A stretch of DNA of 34,078 nt from Trichomonas tenax (Eukaryota; Parabasalia; Trichomonadida; Trichomonadidae), in assembly GCA_023091735.1 (NCBI GenBank), contig JALKBU010000544.1, positions 1 to 34,078 of the forward strand, given 5' to 3'. The notes beneath the pieces are model-generated. The model searched no databases. It saw nothing but the letters and a program-made list of their open reading frames with translations, and had not been told where the DNA came from. Shown piece after piece: positions 1 through 7,843 of this stretch (its first letter is position 1; every line of letters begins with the position of its first letter). Made by a program: the position numbers and the translations under genes.

Positions 1-2
1 AA

Positions 3-365
3 TGTGAACGAAAGCTTGCATTATTAAGTGATGAAAAGATTGACGAATACGTTAACGAACGTTTTGATGAGGAATACGATAGAATAGTTGATGACGTCAA
101 TAATAAAATCAAATTATATAAAAGTATTGTTAAAGATAAGGCACAAAAATTAACTGAAGACGAGAAGGAAGAATTTAATGTTGAAATTAAAAGATTAAGG
201 AAGGAAATAGATAATTTGCCTGAATACGTCGAGAATAAGATTAAAAGAAATTATTATAAAGAATATCATCTTTATCCAGAAATGAAGGAAGAATTACCGA
301 AAACTATATTTATGCTTGAACGATGCAGGCATGAGAACGAATTGCCCTGTAAGCAAGCAATTTGA
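3..365 (+). CDS. Partial CDS, unknown charged coiled-coil protein (3' end only)
   Basis: An open frame enters from the left edge and ends at TGA 363-365, giving about 120 residues with no internal stop. The product is rich in Lys, Glu, Asp and Ile with heptad-like stretches, so a helical or coiled-coil protein is likely. It ends in a Cys-containing tail (ERCRHENELPC-like). I do not recognise the family. The style of the frame, AT-rich with few hydrophobic segments, would suit a mobile-element or accessory gene, but nothing here proves that. The start lies outside the window. Confidence 0.6.
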   Translation, partial: CERKLALLSDEKIDEYVNERFDEEYDRIVDDVNNKIKLYKSIVKDKAQKLTEDEKEEFNVEIKRLRKEIDNLPEYVENKIKRNYYKEYHLYPEMKEELPKTIFMLERCRHENELPCKQAI

Positions 366-1878
366 TAAATGGTTGTTTAACAAATTACCTTCAATAGCAT
401 TTTCTATGAACATGGGGTATATGTTACTTGATCAAACTTGTTTCAGCTTTTGAATTGATAATGTTATCATGAGAATAGATTGTGTTGAAATGCAATGAGT
501 TCAAACATTGTGATCTATGATAATAAATCCTGCCGTTTGTTGCCATGATTTAAGGTAAAGATTGTTGTAATAGAATTATTGAAATATCATGATATCAAAT
601 TTGGAATTCATTATATTACGGTGAACAACCAAAATTATGTCCATTGACTTATCACCTTCAAGTTGAAATTGCTTATTGAGTCATAAATTCACTATTTAAA
701 CAAATACAGAACATTTTTAGTATAAAACATGTTTAAATAGACTTCCAACAACTAAGAATTATAGACTTGGCCAATACTGCTGAATACAAACCATGAAGAT
801 ATACATATCCATAGTGATTATATATGACTATAGAATTCAACAATATCATGCTATAGCCTTCATATTCTAATTCGATATTTTTTGCAAAATTCTCAAACAA
901 AAAACTGCCTTGTTCATGATTTTAATCATTATATGCATTATGTTGTTGTATTCAAGATGATCTTCGTTATGAGAGAAGATGTTAAAGTTATCTTGAACAC
1001 AATATTGATCATAAAAATTGTAAAGAATTATCAAGAATTTCAATATGCAATTTATGCTAATGACGAAGAATATTTCACCCATATGAGTGAACTCTCGATA
1101 TTCTTTTCCTCTCATGAAATCATATTTTTCATTGTTCAAAAATTCAGAGTTCAAGAGTAAAAACTTTCCAAAATGCCTCTTTTGAGCCTTCTTAGTCTAT
1201 TTATCACGTAAAAACATCATTGTTTTTACGATTAATTTCTGTAGTCATTCAAAGTAATCGTGAAAAAAAATCATTTTCTCCAAACGAAATTTCCACGAAC
1301 ATCGATGATTCGAGTCATATCCCATTAGATTGCATTGTTCCTATCTACCTGTTGAAAGAATTGCAAGTATTATTATCAATTTTTAAAATTGAATTATTTT
1401 TTCGTATTTTATTATTTCAAATGCCTGAACGATTGGAATATAATAATATTATTACTCGTCATCTCAATGATAATGATTTGAAATTGATTCTAGTATTTTG
1501 CTTTTATAAAAATTCTATCGTAAAAGGTTAAAATCGACCCGATATCAATGAAATCCTTGTTTACTATATGCATTATATCCATCATAATCTTCTCATTCAT
1601 TGAATAAAAAGAATAAACGAAATATTTTAAAACTTTCTTGCTCTCAATAGCAAAAAATCATCTCAATGATATAAAATCATTTCTAAAGCCGCTGAGAGGC
1701 CGGGCCTGTGAGAGCATCATCGAAAGCCCATGAAAGAATGATTTTTTGCTCTTTATAAAAATTTTGCTATGCATCTCTCTCCGAGCACAGTGGCTATGTG
1801 TGCGATTTTGCTATTTTATGGAATTCAATTAATTAGAATTCAATAACAACTTCAATTTCAATCAAAAAAGTAAAACAA
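366..1878. other. AT-rich intergenic region without a convincing gene
   Basis: About 1.5 kb with no supportable gene. Two overlapping opposite-strand ORFs at 867-1160 are low-complexity and look like chance. A 103-codon frame at 1220-1531 opens at TTG rather than ATG and resembles nothing I know; it could be gene debris. A perfect short hairpin sits at 1207-1230 (CGTAAAAACA, 4-nt loop, TGTTTTTACG). A larger hairpin-bounded GC-rich island lies at 1649-1750 and is listed separately. Confidence 0.6.
1649..1750. ncRNA. Candidate structured element bounded by a 13-bp inverted repeat
   Basis: AGCAAAAAATCAT (1649-1661) is the exact reverse complement of 1738-1750. The enclosed 76 bases include a nested ATGAT/ATCAT hairpin (around 1666-1680) and a strikingly GC-rich stretch (about 1688-1730) in otherwise AT-rich DNA. 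GC islands inside AT-rich intergenic DNA often mark structured RNAs. I looked for snRNA, RNase P, SRP and hammerhead signatures and found none. A small inverted-repeat mobile remnant is the alternative. Identity unknown. Confidence 0.3.
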
Positions 1879-2370
1879 ATGAATCAAGCAAATGCTAAGC
1901 ATGTTTCACGTAACAAATTCACAAAAGAGGAAGATTCAAAGCTGAAGCTGATAATCAACACAATGTACAAAGACAGAACACAAATTGATTGGCAACATAT
2001 CAGCAAATTAATGGGAACAAGGAATCCACGTCAGTGCAAAGACAGATGGTACTACTACTTAGATGATAACGTTAATCTTACTCCGTTTTCACCCGAAGAA
2101 AACTACAAAATATTATGGTCGGTTTATACATATGGAAAGAAATGGACTGCGATATCACAGCTCTTCAATAATAGGACAGATGTTGCTATTAAGGCACAAT
2201 ACAAGAAACTTCTCAGAAGAAATCCAACATTAGATATTGTCGCTAATTTTAAAGCTCAGAGCGGTGTTACTGTGATGAACAACCACAGCAAAGTCCAGGA
2301 GCCAGATATTTTGGCCCAGATCGACGGAAGTGTCTTCGATCTCGATGAGATTGATTCTCCATTCATTTAA
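1879..2370 (+). CDS. Two-repeat Myb-like DNA-binding protein
   Basis: A 163-residue protein with two tandem Myb/SANT repeats at about residues 12-62 and 68-113. The first has the pattern F-T-KEED, Trp38 and Trp57 with the recognition-helix segment RNPRQCKDRW. The second has Trp80 and Trp89 with RTDVAIKAQYKKLL, where Tyr replaces the usual third Trp. Small nuclear R2R3-type Myb proteins of this length are typical trichomonad transcription factors; in Trichomonas vaginalis relatives bind TAACGAT-type sites. The roughly 50-residue tail is acidic and Asp/Ile-rich. The start is supported by the fit of the first repeat and a leader with TCAATT-like steps just upstream. It converges with the coiled-coil gene at 2563-3654. 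Target genes unknown. Confidence 0.9.
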   Translation: MNQANAKHVSRNKFTKEEDSKLKLIINTMYKDRTQIDWQHISKLMGTRNPRQCKDRWYYYLDDNVNLTPFSPEENYKILWSVYTYGKKWTAISQLFNNRTDVAIKAQYKKLLRRNPTLDIVANFKAQSGVTVMNNHSKVQEPDILAQIDGSVFDLDEIDSPFI

Positions 2371-2562
2371 TTGTTAACCAATAAATGCGTTGATGCGATT
2401 TTTAGATAGTTCCACGGATGTCCTGTCTAAATAGAGATAATTATAGTTTTTCAGTATTTTCTTTGTTATCCAATCCTAATAAAGCTGCAATCTTATAAAT
2501 ATCGTTTTTGTATATAAATAAACAATATAGATTGGAATTTAAAATACAATAAATATAACAAC

Positions 2563-3654
2563 TTACAAATATGCACGATAATTAAATGCTGTCCTAGCAC
2601 GACTTGACTTGGTGAGATTTACACCCTTAAGAGGCAATGTATCGCTTGGAGAAACCTTTCCAACATTCGATTTTGTTAAATTTCTCGAAGTGACAATTCT
2701 TGGGCATCTAAAGGTGTTTTTCTTCTTCGCCCAGACTTGGTCTGAGTTTTTAACGGATTCTGATGAAGCTTCAGCGTTGGAAATTCGTTTTTGGCAAACA
2801 TCAAGTTCTTTAACTTTATCTGTTCTAAATGTGCTAATTTTAAGATCATTTGACATCCTCGCCAGTCTAAGTTCTTCTGCTTGTTGTGCAATTAAATAAT
2901 TTAATCCTACTAAATGGTCTTGAATCATTTGTTGCTGTTGTTTTTTAGTTTCTATCTCTTGCATTCTGTTAGCTTCGGCTTCTATCTGCTGCGCTTCATT
3001 ATATCGGTGTGTTTTCATCAACATTCTCGCTTGGAGACGCAATTCTTTCAACTTTGACGAGGTTTTGTTATATTTACGGATCTTCGCTAGATCTCTCCAC
3101 TCAGCTTCGTATTTATCAATTTCCTGTTGGTGTTTTACTTGAAGTTGTTCAATTCGTTTTTTGAGGCTCGCAACAATAACTTCTTCCTCTTTCTCGTATC
3201 CTTCTTTCTTTTCGTCGTAGAAATTCTTTGCGTTTTTGATTCTCTTGACACTGCATTTCTTTGCTTCTTTGAACAATTTTTGTTTATATGCATCTTGATA
3301 TGAATTTATTATATATTTATATGCTTTGTCGTATTCAGATGCTTCAGAAGCGCGTCCTTGTTCTATTAATTCTTCTCGTTTCTCTTTAATATTTGTTAAT
3401 AATCCTTCATAATCCTCTTGTGATAAGTTTTTAGGCAAATCTCCTTCAAGAGCCTTACAAAAAAGGTTATCTTCTTCATACTCTTCTTCGTGTTTTACGC
3501 TATGTTCAGTTTGGCAACTTGAATCAATTTTATTTTCGTGTTTGATTGTGATATCAAGCGGAGGCAAATCCCGAATTTCTTTGTCTTCAGCCTGAAAATC
3601 TGTTGGTACTTTGTGAGTTGCAAATGTCTTCTCAGCTTCAGGCTTTTCAGACAT
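2563..3654 (-). CDS. Coiled-coil protein, homolog of the gene at 6585-7505
   Basis: A 363-residue Glu/Lys-rich protein with long predicted helix and coiled coil (about residues 70-290) and a basic, Ser/Thr-rich C-terminal tail. It shares two modules, at matching positions, with the plus-strand gene at 6585: a helical block at 69-115 (GxLPxxLxxEDxxxLLxxIKEKR-like) and a block at 203-236 containing LRxxxRxLxxxxRYxEAxxLxxEAxRM. Such proteins are numerous in trichomonads and are assumed cytoskeletal, but no biochemical role is visible. Upstream of the ATG, TTTGGCGC at 3677-3684 matches an E2F-type consensus. The reading frame is intact with no signal peptide or membrane segment. Confidence 0.85.
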   Translation of the reverse strand: MSEKPEAEKTFATHKVPTDFQAEDKEIRDLPPLDITIKHENKIDSSCQTEHSVKHEEEYEEDNLFCKALEGDLPKNLSQEDYEGLLTNIKEKREELIEQGRASEASEYDKAYKYIINSYQDAYKQKLFKEAKKCSVKRIKNAKNFYDEKKEGYEKEEEVIVASLKKRIEQLQVKHQQEIDKYEAEWRDLAKIRKYNKTSSKLKELRLQARMLMKTHRYNEAQQIEAEANRMQEIETKKQQQQMIQDHLVGLNYLIAQQAEELRLARMSNDLKISTFRTDKVKELDVCQKRISNAEASSESVKNSDQVWAKKKNTFRCPRIVTSRNLTKSNVGKVSPSDTLPLKGVNLTKSSRARTAFNYRAYL

Positions 3655-3928
3655 TTTAAATTGTTATGCTCAAAAATTTGGCGCAAAAGTTGGTTCTCTA
3701 TACCCCTGGAGATAGAAAACAATGAAATTAAGAATAAATTCAAAATGTGTTATTTATGGGATTTTAATCTCTTTCAAGAAGTAGTATGTAAATACAATTT
3801 TAAAGCATTAGACAAAAATATGGCCCAAAAATTACATTCATTTGCGAATTTTGGTTCATATAAGGTTATTTGTGAAAAACAAATGATTTTAGTATTTTCG
3901 TATGCTTTAGTATTATCAAATATAAATT
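3655..3928. other. Intergenic DNA with an open frame cut by the downstream element
   Basis: No gene can be supported. A plus-strand open frame runs through about 3748-3944 and continues a little way into the transposable element at 3945, so an older reading frame may have been interrupted, but its product is not recognisable. It could equally be chance. Confidence 0.35.
3677..3684. promoter_or_regulatory. E2F-like TTTGGCGC site upstream of the coiled-coil gene
   Basis: TTTGGCGC lies 23 bp upstream of the minus-strand ATG at 3654. It matches the general eukaryotic E2F core TTTSSCGC. A single 8-mer is weak evidence and the assignment is inference. Confidence 0.25.
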
Positions 3929-3944
3929 ATTGTTTAAAAGTTAA
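3929..3944 (+). repeat. 16-bp direct repeat, left copy (likely target-site duplication)
   Basis: ATTGTTTAAAAGTTAA is repeated exactly at 4850-4865 and directly abuts the outer end of the terminal inverted repeat. The bases outside the repeat differ (3928 versus 4849, 3945 versus 4866), so the identity stops exactly at the element boundaries. Confidence 0.75.
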
Positions 3945-4849
3945 TGTTGCGTATAATATTCCGTCAAACGAAAAGTGATGTTTTACATGTCAAATTTGAT
4001 TGATGAATCTGACATATAATAAAAAGGGCGTGACTCCAAAAGTCACTTCATGAAAAAATAATTGGGACTATCTTAAAGACAGCATGAGGATGGGTCCCCA
4101 TGATGTCTTTGAGACAGTCTCAGCTAGTTTTTGTTACTCCAGGACGAGATCGGAATTTCAATAAATTAGCCTATTTCGTCCTGGACGAGTTTTTAGGCAT
4201 CCTTTGCACCAAACCAGACCTGATGTTAGCATTTCAGGTGTGTTCTGGTGCAAAGGATGCCTACAAACTTTATTTTTTTCAGTAATTGCACAAAATTAAT
4301 ATCCTATTAAAATCGCATAAATGATGACCTTGGTTAATGAAAATGACATATATTTGGTTATAATTCATTTTTATTCAATATTTTTTTATTTCAAATATCG
4401 CGTTCAAAATCTGTTTATATCAAAATTTAATAAGATAAATATAACCGAAAACATGCATGCTTTAAATACACATCATCTCCCCACTTCACAGACAACTTTT
4501 GAAAATTGAGACAAATATTCAAACTTTGCACCAGAACACACCTGAAATGCTAACATCAGGTCTGGTTTGGTGCAAAGGATGCCTAAAAACTCGTCCAGGA
4601 CGAAATAGGCTAAATTATTCAAATTCCGATTTCGTCCTGGAGTAGCAAAAACTAGATGCGACTGTCTCAAACACATCATGGGGACCCATCCTCATGCTGT
4701 CTTTGAGACAGTCGCAGTCTCTCTTGACTTCGCTCTTGTAGGAAAAAGGCAAAATCATATTTATCACTTTTTATGATTGAGACCCTACCCCTCTAATTTT
4801 AAAACATGTAAAGTGTCGCTTTTCGTTTGACGGATTATTATACGCTACA
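3945..4849. mobile_element. 905-bp non-autonomous TIR/foldback transposable element
   Basis: The ends are 46-bp terminal inverted repeats (3945-3990 and 4804-4849) with 40 of 46 positions identical; each begins TGTWGCGTATAATAWTCCG. Inside, long arms at about 4066-4262 and 4524-4713 are near-complementary to each other, and the left arm carries its own palindrome (AGGCATCCTTTGCACCA against TGGTGCAAAGGATGCCT). The whole unit can fold on itself. There is no transposase; the two similar ORFs at 4100-4285 and 4473-4679 are reflections of the arms and differ only by amino-acid-changing substitutions, so they are not maintained genes. It is flanked by an exact 16-bp direct repeat. The superfamily is unknown; the duplication is longer than usual for cut-and-paste families. 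Confidence 0.8.
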
Positions 4850-4865
4850 ATTGTTTAAAAGTTAA
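4850..4865 (+). repeat. 16-bp direct repeat, right copy (likely target-site duplication)
   Basis: Exact second copy of 3929-3944, abutting the outer end of the right terminal inverted repeat. Confidence 0.75.
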
Positions 4866-5317
4866 AAACCATTCATAATATTAAGTAAATTTCATTTTTT
4901 CCTGAATATTTTGGCATTTTTATTCATTATTGAATTTTTAATAACAAGATATTCTTTATAAAATGGGAACAGGCTGTTATTGTGAGCGCGGGCCCTACAA
5001 TGCAACCACCAATAGTAGGCCAAGTTATTTTTTGTTCCAAAAAAAATCTTTCAAATTGGCGATGTAAGAAAAATTTAAGGTCACCTCTATCATGGGAAGA
5101 CAGACGTTCATTGCTCAATTGACATTTTAAAGTATTTTCGATATCACAAATATTATATCGCTGAAATACTTGCCAGAAACAGGGAACCTGATGAGAAGCC
5201 ATCAAGGAAAGAATAAATTTTTGACCAAAAAAGAAATCCATTCTAAATCATTTTGATATTTGCATAATGAAAAAGAAAAATGAAGAGTTTTGATTGATTG
5301 AACTTTTATGCCAAAAT
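4866..5317. other. Intergenic region, no supportable gene
   Basis: A minus-strand frame at 4927-5241 (104 codons) opens with ATG, contains a fairly ordinary amino-acid composition and could be the remnant of a gene or transposon, but it matches nothing I recognise. Otherwise the stretch is the AT-rich 3' flank of the succinyl-CoA synthetase gene. Confidence 0.5.
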
Positions 5318-6247
5318 TTAGATCTTGCCCATTCTCTTCATCTCCTCGAAGATGAACTTGCCCATGTTGCCTGGGTGGCGGGCAATGCGAACGCCAGCAG
5401 CCTCGAGAGCCTTGTACTTGCCCTCAGCTGTGCCCTTGCCGCCAGAAACGATGGCACCAGCATGGCCCATACGCTTGCCTGGTGGAGCTGTAGCGCCAGC
5501 GATGAAAGCAACAACTGGTTTCTCCTTTGTAAGCTTGTTCTTGGCGATCCACTCAGCGGCATCTTCCTCGGATGTGCCACCGATTTCACCGATGAGGATG
5601 ATACCCTCTGTCTTTGGATCAGCAGCGAATCGCTTGACAACGTCTGTGTGGAGCTGTCCTGCAAATGGGTCACCACCGATGCCGACGACTGTGGACTGAC
5701 CGAGGCCAGCGAGTGTTGTGGCGAAGGCAGCTTCGTATGTGAGTGTACCAGAGCGGGAAACAATACCGATCTTACCGTTGTTGAAGATGGATGTTGGGAT
5801 GATACCAAGCTTTGTGTGTGTGCCTGGCTGGATGAGACCTGGGCAGTTTGGACCAATGAGCTGGCATCCTGTCTCCTTCATGACCTTCTTGACCTTGATC
5901 ATGTCGTGCTGTGGGATGTGCTCTGTGATGCAGACGACAAGACCCATTCCGGCCTGAGCGGCTTCGATGCAAGCCTTGGCGGCGCCAGCGGCTGGGACGA
6001 AGATGAGGGAAGCGTTAGCATCTGTCTTTTTGACGACTTCCTTCATGTCCTTGAAGATTGGGAGGCCAGCGATGATTGTTCCGTACTTCTTTGGATGGAC
6101 AGCACCGACGACCTTTGTGCCGTACTGGCGCATAAGGCGGGAGTGGAACTGGCCTTGGTTACCGATACCCTGGATGACGACGCGTGTGTCCTTGTCGATG
6201 AAAAGGAGTGGCTTGTGAAGGCTGCGCTCGAAGGAAGAAGAGAGCAT
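5318..6247 (-). CDS. Succinyl-CoA synthetase (succinate-CoA ligase) alpha subunit, hydrogenosomal
   Basis: A 309-residue complete alpha subunit. In hydrogenosomes it works with the beta subunit to turn succinyl-CoA plus ADP or GDP and phosphate into succinate, CoA and ATP or GTP, making energy after acetate:succinate CoA transfer. Visible signatures: Rossmann CoA-binding segment [10 protein letters not shown] (27-36), IGPNCPG (131-137), the [14 protein letters not shown] block (220-233) and active-site [12 protein letters not shown] (261-272), where His262 is the expected phosphohistidine. The first ten residues ([10 protein letters not shown]) fit a short hydrogenosomal targeting presequence with an Arg near a likely cleavage site. 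The gene is GC-richer and codon-biased relative to its neighbours, as for highly expressed genes. TAA is followed by A, giving the UAAA-type end seen in trichomonads. Trichomonad relatives are also reported as surface adhesins, which this sequence cannot test. Confidence 0.97.
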   Translation of the reverse strand: MLSSSFERSLHKPLLFIDKDTRVVIQGIGNQGQFHSRLMRQYGTKVVGAVHPKKYGTIIAGLPIFKDMKEVVKKTDANASLIFVPAAGAAKACIEAAQAGMGLVVCITEHIPQHDMIKVKKVMKETGCQLIGPNCPGLIQPGTHTKLGIIPTSIFNNGKIGIVSRSGTLTYEAAFATTLAGLGQSTVVGIGGDPFAGQLHTDVVKRFAADPKTEGIILIGEIGGTSEEDAAEWIAKNKLTKEKPVVAFIAGATAPPGKRMGHAGAIVSGGKGTAEGKYKALEAAGVRIARHPGNMGKFIFEEMKRMGKI

Positions 6248-6249
6248 TA

Positions 6250-6262
6250 AAAGTGAAGTGAC
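6250..6262 (-). promoter_or_regulatory. Inr-type transcription start of the succinyl-CoA synthetase gene
   Basis: On the minus strand GTCACTTCACTTTTA precedes the ATG. It contains two overlapping TCACTT copies (6256-6261 and 6251-6256), both matching the trichomonad initiator TCA(+1)Y(T/A)(T/A). Initiation at the A of the first would leave a leader of about a dozen nucleotides, typical for these organisms. Confidence 0.6.
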
Positions 6263-6584
6263 ATTACCTAGCGTATCTCGATTTTCAAAGCAAGATGGCC
6301 GGTGGCACTTTTATTGTTAATCGTCATTTACATACATGAACTATTCCGGACAAAACCACTAAATCCTCAGTCACTCTCCTCTGCTTTATATATTTTATCA
6401 CTCGGTTCGGTTATATCTCGAAGATTTGAGATTTCAACATTTCAAAATCCCAAAATTTGCATCTTATTTCTTGATACATATATTCAATATCTTATTTACT
6501 AATCATTGATAAACGAAAAAATCGATTTCCTTAAAATAACGATTTTTCAAAAATAAAAAAAATCGTTATAAGAAAATAAATACA
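6263..6584. other. Divergent promoter region between SCS alpha and the coiled-coil gene
   Basis: AT-rich 0.3-kb spacer, no gene. Near its right end TAACGATTTTT (6537-6547) and its exact inverse AAAAATCGTTA (6558-6568) form an inverted pair of Myb-type core sites (listed separately). Confidence 0.6.
6537..6568. promoter_or_regulatory. Inverted pair of TAACGAT (Myb-type) sites
   Basis: TAACGATTTTT at 6537-6547 and its exact reverse complement at 6558-6568 lie 17-48 bp before the ATG at 6585. TAACGAT-like sequences are known binding elements of trichomonad Myb proteins. The perfect symmetry over 11 bp is seen directly; function is inference. Confidence 0.4.
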
Positions 6585-7505
6585 ATGACTCAGTACCCAA
6601 ACTTGCTCCGCCCGAAGGTAGAAGTGCCAATGAGCTCCGCCACCATCCACGCAAGGGCTCTGTACAACCCACACACTGTTAGAGGAACTTTTCCAAAACC
6701 AAATAGACCGGCTGCGCAGAATCCAACGATGGAATACAAGACACTCTCCCGTGGTGAGCATATCTCCGCTGAGTCGAGGGTGGACGACATTCTTAAGGGC
6801 GCGCCACTCACTTCTATTCCGCTCGATCAAGTAAATTCTGTTATCGTCACACTTAAAGAAAGAAAACGCCAAGCAACACTCTCTGGTGACTACCACCTTT
6901 CACAGCAGATCGAAGATATGATTGGAAAAATCAATTCAATTGTTATACAACGTAAAAAGCAAATAATGAAGGCGCAGGAAATCAAAGCTCTCGAAATTTC
7001 GCTTCAACAGGCTGAGAATTCTCTCAAGAAGACTATAGAGCAGTGGAATCAGAAGGTAACAGACTTTAACAGAGTTCAATCTAATTCTGCTCGTAGACTT
7101 GAGCGCACACAGCTTACAAGACTTAACGATAACGATTCACGTCCAATCGATCAACTTCCATCATGTTATTTGAAGCCTTCTCCAGCTTTATTAGATCTCA
7201 GAGAGCGTGAACGTCATCTTGTTTTGACAAAGCGTTACGATGAAGCTACAGCCTTACACAAGGAGGGCAATCGTATGGAAAAGGAAGAAGAGCTCGAGAA
7301 AAAGAGAATTTTCCTCCGCACACAGCAGAGACAGCGCCAGCAGCTTCTCACGAACCAGGGTAAGGATATTGCAGGCTTCAAAGAGAGATGGACGAGGTCT
7401 GCTGAAAAACTTTCCCTTACGATGGAAGCTGAAGTCGCACAACAGAGAAAGATTGTGGAGAACATTAGAAAAAAACTTGAAGATGCAAAGAGAGAGAACT
7501 GCTAA
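6585..7505 (+). CDS. Coiled-coil protein, homolog of the gene at 2563-3654
   Basis: A 306-residue protein with a Pro-rich N-terminal 60 residues followed by a largely helical, charged body. Residues 67-113 (DDILKG...LKERKRQA) and 202-235 (LRERERHLVLTKRYDEA...GNRMEKEE) align in sequence and in position with residues 69-115 and 203-236 of the minus-strand protein 3 kb away, so the two are paralogs of one trichomonad coiled-coil family. No enzyme motif, signal peptide or membrane segment is visible. A cytoskeletal or scaffolding role is plausible but unproven. An inverted pair of Myb-type sites lies just upstream. Confidence 0.87.
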   Translation: MTQYPNLLRPKVEVPMSSATIHARALYNPHTVRGTFPKPNRPAAQNPTMEYKTLSRGEHISAESRVDDILKGAPLTSIPLDQVNSVIVTLKERKRQATLSGDYHLSQQIEDMIGKINSIVIQRKKQIMKAQEIKALEISLQQAENSLKKTIEQWNQKVTDFNRVQSNSARRLERTQLTRLNDNDSRPIDQLPSCYLKPSPALLDLRERERHLVLTKRYDEATALHKEGNRMEKEEELEKKRIFLRTQQRQRQQLLTNQGKDIAGFKERWTRSAEKLSLTMEAEVAQQRKIVENIRKKLEDAKRENC

Positions 7506-7843
7506 TTCATTTGTTTTCTTAGATATATTGAAATTCTTGGCGATATTTTTTTTACAGTAAATTATTTATTTATTATATACGCAACGAAGATGTATAAATA
7601 AATACACACACAAATTTAGTTAACAAACAAAAATAATATTGAATTAAATATTAAATATGCATAAGACATCTTGGGTAATAGAAAATTCTCTATATTTTTC
7701 ATTGAATTGATGCTGCTGAGTAGTTTCGTAATGCATTGTTAAGATATTTGATAAATTCTAGAAAGACAGAATATAACAATCGGAAATCTCGTAGCACAAT
7801 TATCAGACCTATGAAAAGAACTTTACAAAGTGTTTGGATGACA
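7506..7843. other. AT-rich intergenic region, nothing recognised
   Basis: 338 bp between the convergent 3' ends of the coiled-coil gene and the GH47-like gene. I see no ORF, repeat or RNA gene in it. Confidence 0.6.

Noticed and set aside
867..1160. Two ORFs (95 and 92 codons) antiparallel to each other.
   Set aside because: Low-complexity Ile/Phe/Asn-rich products in AT-rich DNA; no reason to prefer either strand.
1685..1750. GC-rich piece considered as hammerhead ribozyme, RNase P or SRP RNA.
   Set aside because: The conserved CUGANGA and GAAA elements are not in the right order, and no RNase P or SRP core was found.
4100..4679. Two similar ORFs on opposite strands (61 and 68 codons).
   Set aside because: They are the two arms of the same inverted repeat; the roughly six differences between them are all amino-acid changing, so no coding selection is visible.
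5294..6250. A 318-codon plus-strand ORF.
   Set aside because: It is antisense to the clear succinyl-CoA synthetase alpha gene; its Cys/Asp/Trp-rich content is typical of the shadow of a GC-richer gene.
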